Below, one piece after another: positions 16,243-27,700 of a stretch of 63,332 bases of DNA. The position numbers and the translations under genes were made by a program. Position 1 is the first letter of the stretch. Every line of letters starts with the position of its first letter. Source of the DNA: an uncultured archaeon (GTDB taxonomy: Archaea > Nanobdellota > Nanobdellia > Woesearchaeales > CAIVOO01); assembly GCA_903904885.1 (NCBI GenBank), contig CAIVED010000004.1, forward strand, positions 1 to 63,332, read 5' to 3'. The notes beneath the pieces are model-generated. The model ran no database searches. It worked only from the letters and a program-made list of their open reading frames with translations, and had not been told where the DNA came from.

Positions 16243-18117
16243 ATGAAAAAGGGGCAGGGGACAGCGGCACTGTTATATATTCTTGGAGGTGTTGTAATGG
16301 CCCTCGCGATATACTACGGAGTCAGCTCTGTAGCGCAGGTGAAGCAAGAGGGAACAGAGGCCGGGCTCTTGCTTTTGGAAAGCACAATCAAGACAGACAT
16401 AGGGAGAATCAGCAGCCAGTACGGCTCCAACAGGTCTATCAATTACAATCTTGGCTCGGATTTCACCAGGATTTGCTTTGCAGATACAACAAAGAAAAAT
16501 CTGATAAAACAGGATGTTTCTGTTCCTTTGATTATTAATGACAGCGTTTCAGCAGGCTCAAGCAACAATGTTTTCCTTCTCGGGCCTAAAACAGAGGCGT
16601 TTTACGGCGGGGAGATACGAGTTTGCCTGAAAAATGTTTCCTGCTTTAATGCCAGCAGGGGCGTTGCGAATGTGAGGATGTTCGGCGGAGGGGGCTTTGC
16701 CATGTTTGACCCCTGCGGGCCTCCGGTATTTTCAATACCTCAGGTAGTGAACTGGACAGTTGCGAAGGAGATTAAAACAGAGATTTATCCCCCACAGCTT
16801 GGCCTGAGTCCGGTAAACTTTCCGCTGGTTGCAAATGCCACAGACCCTCGCGGGAACGGGCTTGTCGATTTCAAGTGGGTTATAAAAAATATTACATCAG
16901 GAAGCACGGTGGAAACGCCAGTATATGCCATTTCAGGGGGGCCATATTCTTCTAAAATAATCGATATGGCAAGTAACCGCGGTCCTTTTATTGTTTACAA
17001 TTACAGCGAATTTTACATAACGCTTGTGGTTACGAACAACGTATCGCAGAAGGGCTCTTTCACTTTCAAGAGAAGCGTAGTTGAGCCGGGAACGCATTTC
17101 CCCGAAGCGAGGATTATCTGGCTGCCAAGCAGCCCTGCTTCATTTAAAGGCCTGATGAACGATTCATCAAGCGGCTATCTCAATTACAGCTGGAATTGGG
17201 GAGACGGAAACAGCGTTGGGCCGTTGCCGACAGGGGCCAGAGCAGCGAACCAGTCAGTGGAAAATGACCAGATTCATCCATTTGCGCCCTCTCCTGTTTC
17301 AAGGACTGTAATATTCAAGGTTACAAACCAGCTGGGTTACAGCGCAACTGACACACTGGTTATCATGAACAATACCGCTCCATGGATTGATTTGATATAT
17401 CCTGCAGAGGATGCTTTTTTACCAAGCCTGAATGTGAACTTCAGATTTGTTCCCCATGACAATGAGCAGGTAAATTTAAGCTGCCAGCTGCTGCTGGACG
17501 GAAGCGTTATTCCAATTAATGAGAATTTGGCAAGAGACCAGGAAAATACAACAACAGTCCCCAACGTTGCATTGGGCGAGCATCACTGGGCAGTCACCTG
17601 CTCTGACGGCGTAGCATCAAACACATCGGAAACAAGAAAGTTCACAGTTGTTTCTTTGCCGCTGCTGAGATGTGAAGTTTCCTCAATCTGCCCGTCAGGA
17701 GAGGTTGCGATGCTTTCCATTTCAGACAAAACAAATGCGCACGTTTCATCAAATGTCGGGGATTATGCTTACAAGCTGTGCTGCAATCTCTCAAACGGCG
17801 GAGTTTTAAGCCCGCAGGCATCAACATCATGCAGCAATCCATTCATAACATTATCCTCATCTCTTGGAAATGCGCACGCTGCATCAAAGGGTGACACAAC
17901 GTACCTAGCGGGAGGAACAATGGTTTGCTTTAGCTCTTCAAAATCAGGGGTTTCATTTGACTGCTCAACAAAAGCAGCATGCAATGAGAATGAAACCTGC
18001 GTTTTGACATTGTCCAGCGATTTGACAAACAATGTTAATTCCCATGCAGCAACCTGCAATTCAACCCAGGCATATGCATATCTATATGAAATCTGCTGCA
18101 ATGCGACGTCAAGCTAA
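16243..18117 (+). CDS. Pilin-like domain fused to long PKD/Cys extension (624 aa)
   Basis: The first 155 residues match the pilin-like proteins at 15707 and 32175: MKKGQ (a textbook archaeal class III site), a hydrophobic helix, QYGSNRSINYNLGSDF, ICFAD, INDSVSAGSSNNVFLLG and a GGGG turn. After CGPP the protein continues for 460 residues with PKD-like repeats (WNWGDGNS near 325), an Ig-like repeat (LIYPAEDAFLPS near 385) and a C-terminal pair of Cys modules (CCNLSN and CCNATSS ends). It is probably a surface tip or adhesive minor pilin. A hairpin-rich non-coding region follows its stop. Confidence 0.75.
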   Translation: MKKGQGTAALLYILGGVVMALAIYYGVSSVAQVKQEGTEAGLLLLESTIKTDIGRISSQYGSNRSINYNLGSDFTRICFADTTKKNLIKQDVSVPLIINDSVSAGSSNNVFLLGPKTEAFYGGEIRVCLKNVSCFNASRGVANVRMFGGGGFAMFDPCGPPVFSIPQVVNWTVAKEIKTEIYPPQLGLSPVNFPLVANATDPRGNGLVDFKWVIKNITSGSTVETPVYAISGGPYSSKIIDMASNRGPFIVYNYSEFYITLVVTNNVSQKGSFTFKRSVVEPGTHFPEARIIWLPSSPASFKGLMNDSSSGYLNYSWNWGDGNSVGPLPTGARAANQSVENDQIHPFAPSPVSRTVIFKVTNQLGYSATDTLVIMNNTAPWIDLIYPAEDAFLPSLNVNFRFVPHDNEQVNLSCQLLLDGSVIPINENLARDQENTTTVPNVALGEHHWAVTCSDGVASNTSETRKFTVVSLPLLRCEVSSICPSGEVAMLSISDKTNAHVSSNVGDYAYKLCCNLSNGGVLSPQASTSCSNPFITLSSSLGNAHAASKGDTTYLAGGTMVCFSSSKSGVSFDCSTKAACNENETCVLTLSSDLTNNVNSHAATCNSTQAYAYLYEICCNATSS

Positions 18118-18179
18118 TCTTAGCTGATAATAAAATTCCTTTTTTCTGGGCAGTTCTTAATCCAGTTTATTGCTTCTGA

Positions 18180-18425
18180 TTGTTGCCTTTACTGCCAGAA
18201 CTGCTTAAGCTACTTTCGCTGCGCTCAGTAGCCAATATTATATTCTTGCGCAAGAAAATGCTGTGGCATTTTCTGCGCGCAGAAAAGGCTTTGCCTTTTC
18301 TTGCGCATGGCACTCGGGCAGAAGAAGCGGACTAAACAGCAAGATTACAAGAAAATGTCGAGCATTTTCTGTACAGAAAATCCCAAAGGGATTTTCTTGT
18401 AATGCAAGAACCAGAAACCAGCTTT
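18180..18425. repeat. Hairpin-rich interspersed element, copy 1
   Basis: The 423-bp gap 18118-18550 has no gene. It holds two twin hairpins. The first (about 18248-18306) reads GCGCAAGAAAATGC, loop, GCATTTTCTGCGC then GCGCAGAAAAGGC, loop, GCCTTTTCTTGCGC. The second (about 18344-18403) has the same frame with different stems: ATTACAAGAAAATG with CATTTTCTGT, then ACAGAAAATCCC with GGGATTTTCTTGTAAT. Flanking unique parts (CTTTACTGCCAGAACTGC near 18187; TAATGCAAGAACCAG near 18400) recur in reverse complement at 51.26-51.46 kb. It looks like a MITE- or REP-like mobile repeat, or a structured RNA. A short frame across it (18263-18448) is not a gene. Confidence 0.7.
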
Positions 18426-18515
18426 TTGTTTTTAGAACTTACATATGAACATAACCCAAGAACCAGTAAAAGTTTTTTATTTTTAGAATAACCGCATTTT
18501 CAATTAAAGCAGGCT

Positions 18516-18529
18516 AAATCTTTATAAAT
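18516..18529 (+). promoter_or_regulatory. TATA box before the 1035-aa pilin-like gene
   Basis: AATCTTTATAAATG lies about 25-35 bp before ATG 18551 and fits a leaderless transcript. It follows the hairpin element, so the element sits directly upstream of this promoter. Confidence 0.55.
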
Positions 18530-18550
18530 GGATTTTTCTTTTTGCTTTCC

Positions 18551-21500
18551 ATGCTTGGCATTCAAAAAAGGGCGCAAATCTCCATTTTCATTATTCTCGG
18601 CATACTTATAATCGCAATCTTCGGCTTCATGTTTTTCCTGACCTCTGAGGTTGGGAGAATAAAGCTTGAAACCCAGGCCAACCAGATTGTTGACAGCGTT
18701 CTGGCTACGACCTCCATAAATTATTACGTGACCCTCTGCCTTGAGGAGGCGACAAAATCCGCCATTAACCTCAGCGGCGAGAAGGGAGGAATGATAACCG
18801 ACGCGCAAATTGCCCATTACCTGGAATATAGAGTCAATTCTAATAATCCCGGTCCTGATGCATATCCTTGCAATGCCAATATGCCAAATTTCTCAACCAC
18901 CCCCCAATACTGCCTCTTCCTGGATAATATCAACAAATTTCCTTCATTGATTAACACAACCCTTGGCCAGACAGGAATTTCCATATCTCCCATGCTGTGC
19001 GAGAGAAACGACCAGTGCGCAGAGGTAAGCGATTTTAATATTTCAATTCAGGGGGTTAACGCGACCAGACACCCGCTGTTTTTTGACAGTCTCAACAGCA
19101 TACAAAAAGAAATTGAGAATTACACTGCATACCATGTCTACAACTGCTCAAAAGGCATACTTAATGTTTCTGCAAGCAACCTCACCGCATTCAAGAAATT
19201 CAACATAACTGCGGGGCAAGTTAACGTAAGCACTGTTTTCGGCTACAATGGAATTGAAGTTACAGCAGACTATCCTCTAATAATCAAAATCCAGGATGTG
19301 GAGCCGATAATAAGAATCCTGAAGTTCAGCTATTTCAGCCCTGTGCGCTACAAATATGTCTATCTCCTTGCAAGGTGGGTTGCCGAGCAGGAATCAAGCG
19401 ACCTTGATTTTGCAATTGAAAGTGACTGGCAGAAAAATTCTGCATATGCCCTTGAGGGATTTTTGCTTTCAACAAACAGGATGGCTGATGGCAATACGAG
19501 CGTAATCATTCAGGACAGAGATAAAAACCATCTTTTAAGGGCAGGGCCTTTTGAATTCAAGTTTGTAATTGAAAACAGGCCGCCTGTTCTGGACTACATT
19601 CAGGAATATGATGTTGGAGAATACGGGAATTACAATGGCAGGGACTACGATGTTTACACAGTTGAGGGAACAACTGTTGAGCTTCGTCCGAAGGGCTATG
19701 ACCCCGACGGAGACCCGATAAATTACAGCTATTCCGGCTGGAAGGAAACAAGCGATGCGTATTTTGACAATAGCTTGCTGCCTAGTGATGGCTGCAGAAA
19801 CTTTCCGCAGCAATGCGTTGTTCCCGCAGCAAATGTTCCCCATAACTGGACGCAATCATCCCTGTTCACAGACTCTAGTCATCCTGAAACTTACCATAGG
19901 GCTGCAAACTACCAGACAAACCATTCTGACATAGGAATCCATATAGTAAAAATCTGCGTCAATGAAACAACTGCGCCTTTCAGGGGAGACTGCCAGAATG
20001 TGAGGATTTTCGTTGATGACAAATTCCTCGTGATAGCAAACATTACAATGTCAAGGTGCTTTGCGGGAATCACCAACAATTCCCTGATATCTGTTGAGGA
20101 CCCGGTGTGCCTCGATTCCGATGTCATTGATTATTTCAATCCCAAGGCAACAAAATATCTCTGGTCAATAACCCCTGAAACTGCAAGACCTTCAACAATC
20201 TACGACGGAAAAAATGATTCTGTCAACCTGCCGAGGGACTACGAACCCGGGCGGTACAAGCCGGGTTTGGTAAATTATTTTACCCAGGCTAACATGATGA
20301 AATTTTTCAATCTCGGGGTATTGCGGGGAATCGGACCGGGCGCAACAAGCGGGACAGACCAGGTTAATGCAACAGCCAGGCAATGCATTCCTTATAGGGG
20401 CATAACAACCGTCGGAGGATACAAATTCTGCCATTCATATCCGTTTAACGACATTGACTATGGCTCAGAGACATCTCTTCTTTCACGCTGCAGCGACCCC
20501 TTCCTGGGAAATCACACCTGCTGCGAGGGGAATATTGCATCGCCAACCGGCGATGACTGGGCACGTTCTGACAAGGGAAAGGAGTGCTTCAATTATGATG
20601 AGTATGGCTGGTTTAATGCATCGTTTGTTGAAATTGGGGAACAGGCTGGGAAGTCTTTTACAAATGATACTAAATATGCAGAAATACCCGGAACAAGGAA
20701 CACGCCAGTTTATCCTCAAGACAATGATATTGTCCTTAGAAATTTCACATCCTATTGCAACGGGACCAGCGGGAATGTTTGCAATTACAACACCAATGCG
20801 AATTATTCAATCATTGTAACCTGCCCAGATAAATTGGATCAATATTATCTTCAAAGATGCCAGGGCGCAAACAAAACAGCAAAACATTATGCTGGTGCAA
20901 CTCCTGCATGCGAACAATTCACAGACACAACATTTGAACAATATGTCGGGCAGACAGACAATCCAGTCTGCGGGCCTGCGAGATGCACGTCGGACCAGAA
21001 TGTTTATGAGAACGAAAGGTATACTTGGGACAAAGCAAACTGGCTATGCAACGCGACATGCAATAGCGGAGATTGCGATAAGGTTTACGATTGCGTTAAT
21101 TGCAGGACAGGCGGTTTATGCACCAAGCCAGGTCCCCAGAATGTGCCAGATGCATACAAAGTCCGGCAGATAACAACAGCCAGAGTAAAGGAATGTTCGC
21201 CACGAACCGATTCCGATGTTTGCCAGCTAAGAGCAGAAAATACTTTGGAAGACCGTTGTGATGCAACCGATTCAGACAAATTGATAGAGTACGGATGCCA
21301 TGCCCCACTAAACTACCCTGAAGCAAATTTCTCTACGGAAGTAAGCTGCAGCGGCACTTTCGAAACACCGGCAATTATTAATGCCGGTACCTGCACTCCC
21401 GGAAACAAATCTACCTGCCAGACTGGAGCATGTGTTATCCTTCCTCCAGCAACGACACTTGTTGAATCCTGCGACACGCCGAACAAGATATATTACAATG

Positions 21501-21655
21501 TGACTGTCTGGGACACAAATTCAAATGGGATTTTTGAATCCTGCCTCCGGGAACCAGTTAGACCTCCTTTTGATCAAGAGGCTTGTTTGAGCTGCAACTA
21601 CCAATGGATAAGTGGCAGTTGCTGCGGTGATGCTGCTGGGGAAATTTGCCCATGA
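18551..21655 (+). CDS. Large pilin-like surface protein (about 1035 aa)
   Basis: The N terminus QKRAQISIFIILGILIIAIFGFMFF is a pilin-type signal anchor of a kind I associate with DPANN genomes (K-x-Q-[IV]-S-[IV]-F-I-I). The next 60 residues (V-L-A-T-T-S...CLEEATKSAINLSGEKGG) also follow that family. Later parts have Ig/PKD-like pieces (RPKGYDPDGDPINYSYSG near 380), many N-x-S/T sequons and several Cys-rich modules in the last 400 residues (CCEGN, CVNCRTGGLC, CLSCNYQW...CCGD). ATG 18551 is chosen over TTG 18542 because of the TATA distance. The role is probably a large minor pilin or surface anchor. Confidence 0.75.
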   Translation: MLGIQKRAQISIFIILGILIIAIFGFMFFLTSEVGRIKLETQANQIVDSVLATTSINYYVTLCLEEATKSAINLSGEKGGMITDAQIAHYLEYRVNSNNPGPDAYPCNANMPNFSTTPQYCLFLDNINKFPSLINTTLGQTGISISPMLCERNDQCAEVSDFNISIQGVNATRHPLFFDSLNSIQKEIENYTAYHVYNCSKGILNVSASNLTAFKKFNITAGQVNVSTVFGYNGIEVTADYPLIIKIQDVEPIIRILKFSYFSPVRYKYVYLLARWVAEQESSDLDFAIESDWQKNSAYALEGFLLSTNRMADGNTSVIIQDRDKNHLLRAGPFEFKFVIENRPPVLDYIQEYDVGEYGNYNGRDYDVYTVEGTTVELRPKGYDPDGDPINYSYSGWKETSDAYFDNSLLPSDGCRNFPQQCVVPAANVPHNWTQSSLFTDSSHPETYHRAANYQTNHSDIGIHIVKICVNETTAPFRGDCQNVRIFVDDKFLVIANITMSRCFAGITNNSLISVEDPVCLDSDVIDYFNPKATKYLWSITPETARPSTIYDGKNDSVNLPRDYEPGRYKPGLVNYFTQANMMKFFNLGVLRGIGPGATSGTDQVNATARQCIPYRGITTVGGYKFCHSYPFNDIDYGSETSLLSRCSDPFLGNHTCCEGNIASPTGDDWARSDKGKECFNYDEYGWFNASFVEIGEQAGKSFTNDTKYAEIPGTRNTPVYPQDNDIVLRNFTSYCNGTSGNVCNYNTNANYSIIVTCPDKLDQYYLQRCQGANKTAKHYAGATPACEQFTDTTFEQYVGQTDNPVCGPARCTSDQNVYENERYTWDKANWLCNATCNSGDCDKVYDCVNCRTGGLCTKPGPQNVPDAYKVRQITTARVKECSPRTDSDVCQLRAENTLEDRCDATDSDKLIEYGCHAPLNYPEANFSTEVSCSGTFETPAIINAGTCTPGNKSTCQTGACVILPPATTLVESCDTPNKIYYNVTVWDTNSNGIFESCLREPVRPPFDQEACLSCNYQWISGSCCGDAAGEICP

Positions 21656-21683
21656 TTCTCGTAAATATATATGGCAATATATC

Positions 21684-21757
21684 AAAAGGTTTATAAATAA
21701 AGATTTATTAGGTTCTAGTAGCATTTATAAATGACTTTTATAAATAAAAAGCGGTGC
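21684..21757 (+). promoter_or_regulatory. Triple TATA-like promoter region
   Basis: Three TATA-like boxes stand in a row before ATG 21763: AGGTTTATAAATAAAG (about 21686), CATTTATAAATG (about 21721) and CTTTTATAAATAAAAAG (about 21736). The last lies about 25 bp from the start. GCGGTGCAAT just before the ATG gives a GGTG ribosome contact. The triplication could mean several start sites or overlapping small elements. Confidence 0.5.
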
Positions 21758-21762
21758 AATAG

Positions 21763-24700
21763 ATGAAGAAAGAGGGATTATTAATCGCAGCTATTTTCTC
21801 ATTTTTGGTATTGTTTTCATCAGCTGTTTATGCTGAAAACTGCTGCCTAAGACCCCAGTCAAACTTTTGCACAGATGTTTCTGCCCAGAGTTGCTGCGGA
21901 ACAGATGCCAACTGCCTGAATACCCAGTATTTCCAGGGCGCATCTTGCAGTGATTTCTGTTTTGGGGGAAAAGGCTGCTGCCTGGATTCCTGCACAGATG
22001 CATGGATAGCAGGAACCTCAACGCCAATTGCCTGCTCAAGCCCCCAGGTTTACAGCCAGAAACCATGCGCTGAATATTCAGAATGCACATCCGGCTGCGC
22101 TTTCTGCTCGAATTATACAGCTTCAATAGGAAACTTCCCGCTGTTTATTGCATCGCAAAAATGCAGCAACCTCAGTAGGCGGTTGTCACTCTTTAACACA
22201 TCAACCACTGCCTGCATGAATATAAGCCAGGCATCATCCACTCTTTTCTCTGTTTCAGGAAAAGTAACCGATGCCGGCGGGGCTCCTGTTCCAGGCGTCA
22301 GCATTAAGATAGCTGGCTCAGCGGCAACAACCACTTCTTCTGGAAATTATCGCATCACCAACCTGCCTGTCGGCAATTTTACAGTGAGGGCATGGCATAT
22401 TAATTACAATGAGAGCCTGACTCCGCTGTTCATAGACAGCAACAAGACATTTGACATAGTTCTCCAAAAGATTCAGACCGCAACCCTTACAGTTAATGTA
22501 TTCAATTCAGACAATTCTCCTGCAGACGGAGCTGCAGTTACCGCAGACAGCGCTTCATTAACCGCCGCAGGCGGAATTGCTGTTTTTTCAGATTTGCCGA
22601 TACTCCAGCCGAACGGGCTCAGGAGATATTACCGGATAACTGCTTCTCTTGGAGGGGCCCAGAATTCAGCAACAATCAACCTGTCTTCGGGCGCAAACAC
22701 AGTTTCAATAACACTGCCTTCGGCAGTTGTAGGGACAGGCTCGCTAAGTGGATACATTATCAATTCATCCGGCTTCCCGGTAAATGGCGCAACTGTCAGC
22801 ATTGCAGGAAGGGAGTATTTTACTTTAGCCAATGGTTTATACCAGTTTTCTGATTTGCCTGCAACATCCTATGAAATTACTGCCATGCCTCCCCAACCAT
22901 ATCTCCAGAAAACAGACAGCATTTCAATAGCTGCGGGAGAGGTGCTGGCCCACAACATAACTGTCAATGCGCTGTCTGCAGAGAATGTGGCAATCCTTAC
23001 TGTTGAGGTTGTAAATTGGACAGACACTTTCGAAAAGATTGAAGGCGCAACAGTTACAATAAGGTTGGCGGGCGCAATAACCCCTGAGGCTGTTCTTACA
23101 ACAGGGGCAGACGGCAAAGCGGTTGTCACGCTGCCGGTTGCAGAGTATTTTGTAACCGCTGAAAAAGCCGGCTACCAGATGACAGTTCCGCCTCAATATG
23201 TAGATCTTTCAGGGGACAAAACAGAGCAGGTATGGCTGAAGAAACTCATTTTTGTTGGGTTCTCGCTTTCCGGAACAGTTACCGATGTTGAGACAATGAA
23301 GCCAATTGACCGCGCATCTGTTTCAGTCAGGGGAGCCGCAGGAAACTATTACGCTGTAACTGGGGAGGACGGGAGCTATGTTATCAATGATATTCCCAGT
23401 TCATTGCTCCCTCCCAATTCATTGGTTCCCTACGCTCTTGTAACATCAAAATTAGACTACGCAGGGGATACACAGTCGATTTCAATTATTGCAAATACGC
23501 AAAAAAACATAATGCTCCGGAAGGCAGCCTGCTTTTCCAATGTTGCTCCGCCCGAGATAACCCTGCTTGAAATGATAAAAAACGAAACCCATCTCAAATT
23601 CAGCAGCCCCTGCCAGATAAAAGGATACTATGTTTACCGGTGCGAGGGGGCTTCATGCACTGGCACAAAGCCAATAACAAACATGATTGGCCCAAGCCAA
23701 ACTGAATTTTTTGACACCAAGGTAGAGCCAAATAAGTGGTACACATACGAAATACATGCCTATTTTGAATCCCCACTTGTGCAGGAAAAGATTTCCGGCC
23801 AAAAAAGCATCTACACCGGGGCAAAGGAATGCTTTAATCCGGATACCAGCGAATTCTGCTACAACAACACCCGCTCTGTTTGCGATGCCAATAATACCAT
23901 ATTGACGGTATATGGCGGAGAGGCGGGGCCTGATGACTTCTGCATGCAGGACGGCCTGAACACAGAATATGTCAGCAAAATAAACTGCTCTGTTGAATGC
24001 AATACGCCGATGGGAATGTTTTCAATATTCGGATTGTTTTCAAGCACAAACTGCTCCCAGCCGTCGCTGCTGAGCTCGCTTGCCTACTGCTATAAGGATT
24101 ACACAAAAACTGTAGTAAGCAGGTTCTATTCCTGTGAGGGAACCAAAACATGCTATGATTATCTTTCAAAAGATGCCTGCAATAAGAACTCCTGCGGCCT
24201 GGACCAGGCAGGAGACTGCGCCTGGAGGTCATATTCACAGGATTTAAGCCTGGGCGTATGCATGCCAAAGAATGAGAAATACTGGAACTGCAGCAGGTGC
24301 AACCAGGCGGACAAGTTCAACAATCTGTTCGGCCAGTGCAACAGCGAAATCTGCGATTTGTACGGCGGAAATGTTGGCAGCAGCGGTAATGCCGAGTCCC
24401 ACTACTGCTTTTTTTCAGGAGGCCTGTGCGCTGCAAAAAACCAGAGAAGCTGCGATGATTATTACACAAACCAAAGCCAGTGCCTCGGTGATGATGGAAA
24501 CGTTTCAGTCAGAATAGAAAGTGACAATGAGATAACAAAAAGAAGCAAGGACTGGCTTGATTTCGGGCTGTGCAGGTTCGGCTCTTCAAATGACACGCCC
24601 TACACTGCCAGGTGCTTCAAGGACGCAAACAACAATTACCTGCACGACCCAAATGCAAATGACATGCAGGTTCCTTACACATCGGTAATACATCCGACTG

Positions 24701-27700
24701 CAGCAAACAGAATAGATTTCAATTTCACTGTTTATGACAATGAGAATAACATGACTGCTGTGCTTTCAACTGCGCAGACCTATTCAAAGGTAACCCGTGG
24801 CGGTTTCGGAAGGCCGACAGTGCTTGCCCAAAACGGCCGCATAACCGAGCCGAGTGTATTAGACAACGTGACTTACAAGGTATGGTTCTATTCAAAAGAC
24901 AATGCAGACAACCTAGAGGTTGTCAAGTCATTTGCCATATTCATAGACCGAAGCCCTCCAACAATAAATTTCGGCCAGGCATTTTTAAACTCAACAAGAA
25001 CGCTGACAGTTTACCTGAATTCCACAGAGAATGTAACCTGCAACGCCAAGCTTTATGATGACAATTACAACCTAATCCCACCCCAGCTTGTTGACGGGCT
25101 TGGCACCGAATTTGCGTCTTCATACCCGGACACTGCAGACGGAGTTTACTTTTATGAATATTCCTGCCTTGACTGGGTAGGAAACAATGTTTCAGATTCA
25201 AAGATAATAACCATAGACACTGACGGGATGATTTACAACGGCCAGCCAAACTCAACAATAAAAGACGGCCCTGCCCTTACAATCTCTGTAAACACCAGGG
25301 CAGATGGAAATTGCAAGTATCTCGATGTCCCAACGGTCAATGGCTCCTTTGTTTACAAGAATCTTGCCGATGCAGTTGCAGCGGGAGAAACATTTGACAC
25401 AATGACTCCTTTCACAACCACCGGAGCAAAATACCATGAGGCAGGCGTCACTGTTAATGATGATTCAATTGCAAAGCTCTATCTTGTAAGATGCCTGTTG
25501 AATGAAACAAATGAGTTCACAAAAAGCAACATCTCTGCAATAAGGTTCACTGTTGACCGGCTTTATCCAACAACAAAATTCTATGAGGCATATCAGGTTA
25601 CAGCCCCGATTGATTACAATTTCAGCATCTGGAGAAATCAGGCAGGCCTTAAGATTGCCTGCTTTGACCCCCCATCACCGCCTCTAAGGCCTTCAAGCTA
25701 TTCACCTAAGGAATTCGGCTGCAATTATGTAAGCTACTGCGTTGACTATGGCGCCTGCGAGCCTGTTGTTGCAACGCTGAATGCCAACATTTCAGGAACA
25801 GGCAATTCAACAAACGCAACAAACGCTACAGAGGCAGGCTTTTTACTGAATGAAACTCAGATGGTTTGCTTCAGCTCAGCCGACAAAGGAAATAACACAG
25901 AGCCTGTTGGCTGTACGCTTGTCAGGATAGACACGACAAGCCCAAGGGTAAAGATAAAAAGCGCTTCGGGATTTTGCACAGTGGATGAGAACGGCGTACC
26001 GGAATGCAGGACAAATGTTCCGGAGCTAATCGTAAACGGCACAGTGGACAATGTTGCCTACTGGTCTGACAAGGGAGGGCTGATGCCTTACTTTGCAAAT
26101 TTCACTTTCAATGCCACAGTCAGTTCTGCAGATGTTTCAGAAGTGGTGTTTGACTGGCTGGCCCAGGACTCATATGATTATGTACAGCTAAATTTCAAGC
26201 AAAACCAGCTTGCCTATGGCAGCCCAAACAATCCGCATGCAATAAGCCTGGCTTTGACTCCTAATGAACCGGTTAATCTTACAATAACAGCATCCGGCTT
26301 AAATGCTGAGATATTCATCAACGGAGTTTCGCAGGTGGTGTTTGAAAGGTCAAACCCTGAGGGATGGATAAGGTCAGATAACATAACTGTATCTAATGTT
26401 GTTATTGACTCTGAAAATGCGTCATCACCCCTTTATGAAGAGTTTTTGACTGTGGTGATAAACGAAATAAATCAGACGCAGAAAATTCCAATTGTGAACG
26501 GGAGATTTGACGATGTTCTGGATATTTCAAGCCTCCTAAGCAATCCGACAGGATTCATCGAGCTCAGGGTGGCTGACAGCGCAGGAAATGCAGGCGAAGA
26601 TTCAATGATAGTAATCTTTGACACAATAGGGCCGTTAATTCCTCCTTTGTTTGACCCGCCGATAAACGATTCATTGAACTATTTCAGGGAAAATTATGAT
26701 AATCTTGGTTACCCGATTCATTATGACCCGCAGAGCGTTCCCCCAACTTATTATGTTGGCGCCGGCGGAGGGAAAATCTATCTTACCGGCTACACATCAG
26801 AGCCGGGAGAAAGGATAGAATTCTGGGTCAATGACACCCAAAATCCTGTGAATTACACCGAGCCGCCAAATGAGACCTATTCGCGGATAGGCGTGAATCT
26901 TACTGCGAATGAAAAGTCAGATGCAGGAAGCAGCCAGGTGACAATCAGGGGAAGCGCACTCACATCTCTGGGCGATGAAAAGTATATCGTGTTCGACGGC
27001 CACCACAGGACAGGATACGGCCATTACGGAGAGGCCTATGAAATAACCAGCATTAACTCTACTCATTTGGGTACGGTAATCAAGCTAAACACCCCTCTTG
27101 AGCAGGAGGTCAAGCAAAATGAAGGCATGATTATCAGCAACATGCTAAGGCCAACTGACAGGTTCAATATTTCATTTGACATGAATCCTCCAAATCCCTA
27201 CGGCCAGGAGACCTGGCAGCTCCTGCAGTTTGATGATTTGAACAACCCGGGCGCAGCTTCAGAGCAAATGGAGGTGGTTTACGATTCTATCCCGCCTAAA
27301 ATTGTTTCAGCCTCTCCGAGTTTTTTCTCAGGAAGAATCTATGACATCGGGAACATAACCGTTGACGTGCTTGAAAACGGCTCCGGCCTGAGATATGATA
27401 ACATTAACCTCACAATAAACGGCCAGCGCATCGCTTTAACCAACATAAATGTAACTACTTTGGTTTCCTATTTCATGGATGATGCCCACGGGCTTATCGC
27501 AAAATACAGGATTTACTATGATTGTTCAGCCTACTCAGATGGCGATTACCTGATAAAATTGATACTTTCGGACAAGGCAAACAACAGGATAACCCAAACC
27601 TGGAACCTTACAATGGACAAGGCATATCCCATGGATCCTGTATTCACAGTAACCAACGGCGTGCTTATTGACATAGATGACTTGAATCCTGGGCAAATAT

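Noticed and set aside
18263-18448. 61-codon frame across hairpin element copy 1
   Set aside because: It runs through palindromic repeat sequence, lacks a ribosome site and codon pattern, and its counterpart at 51284-51466 is not homologous in frame.
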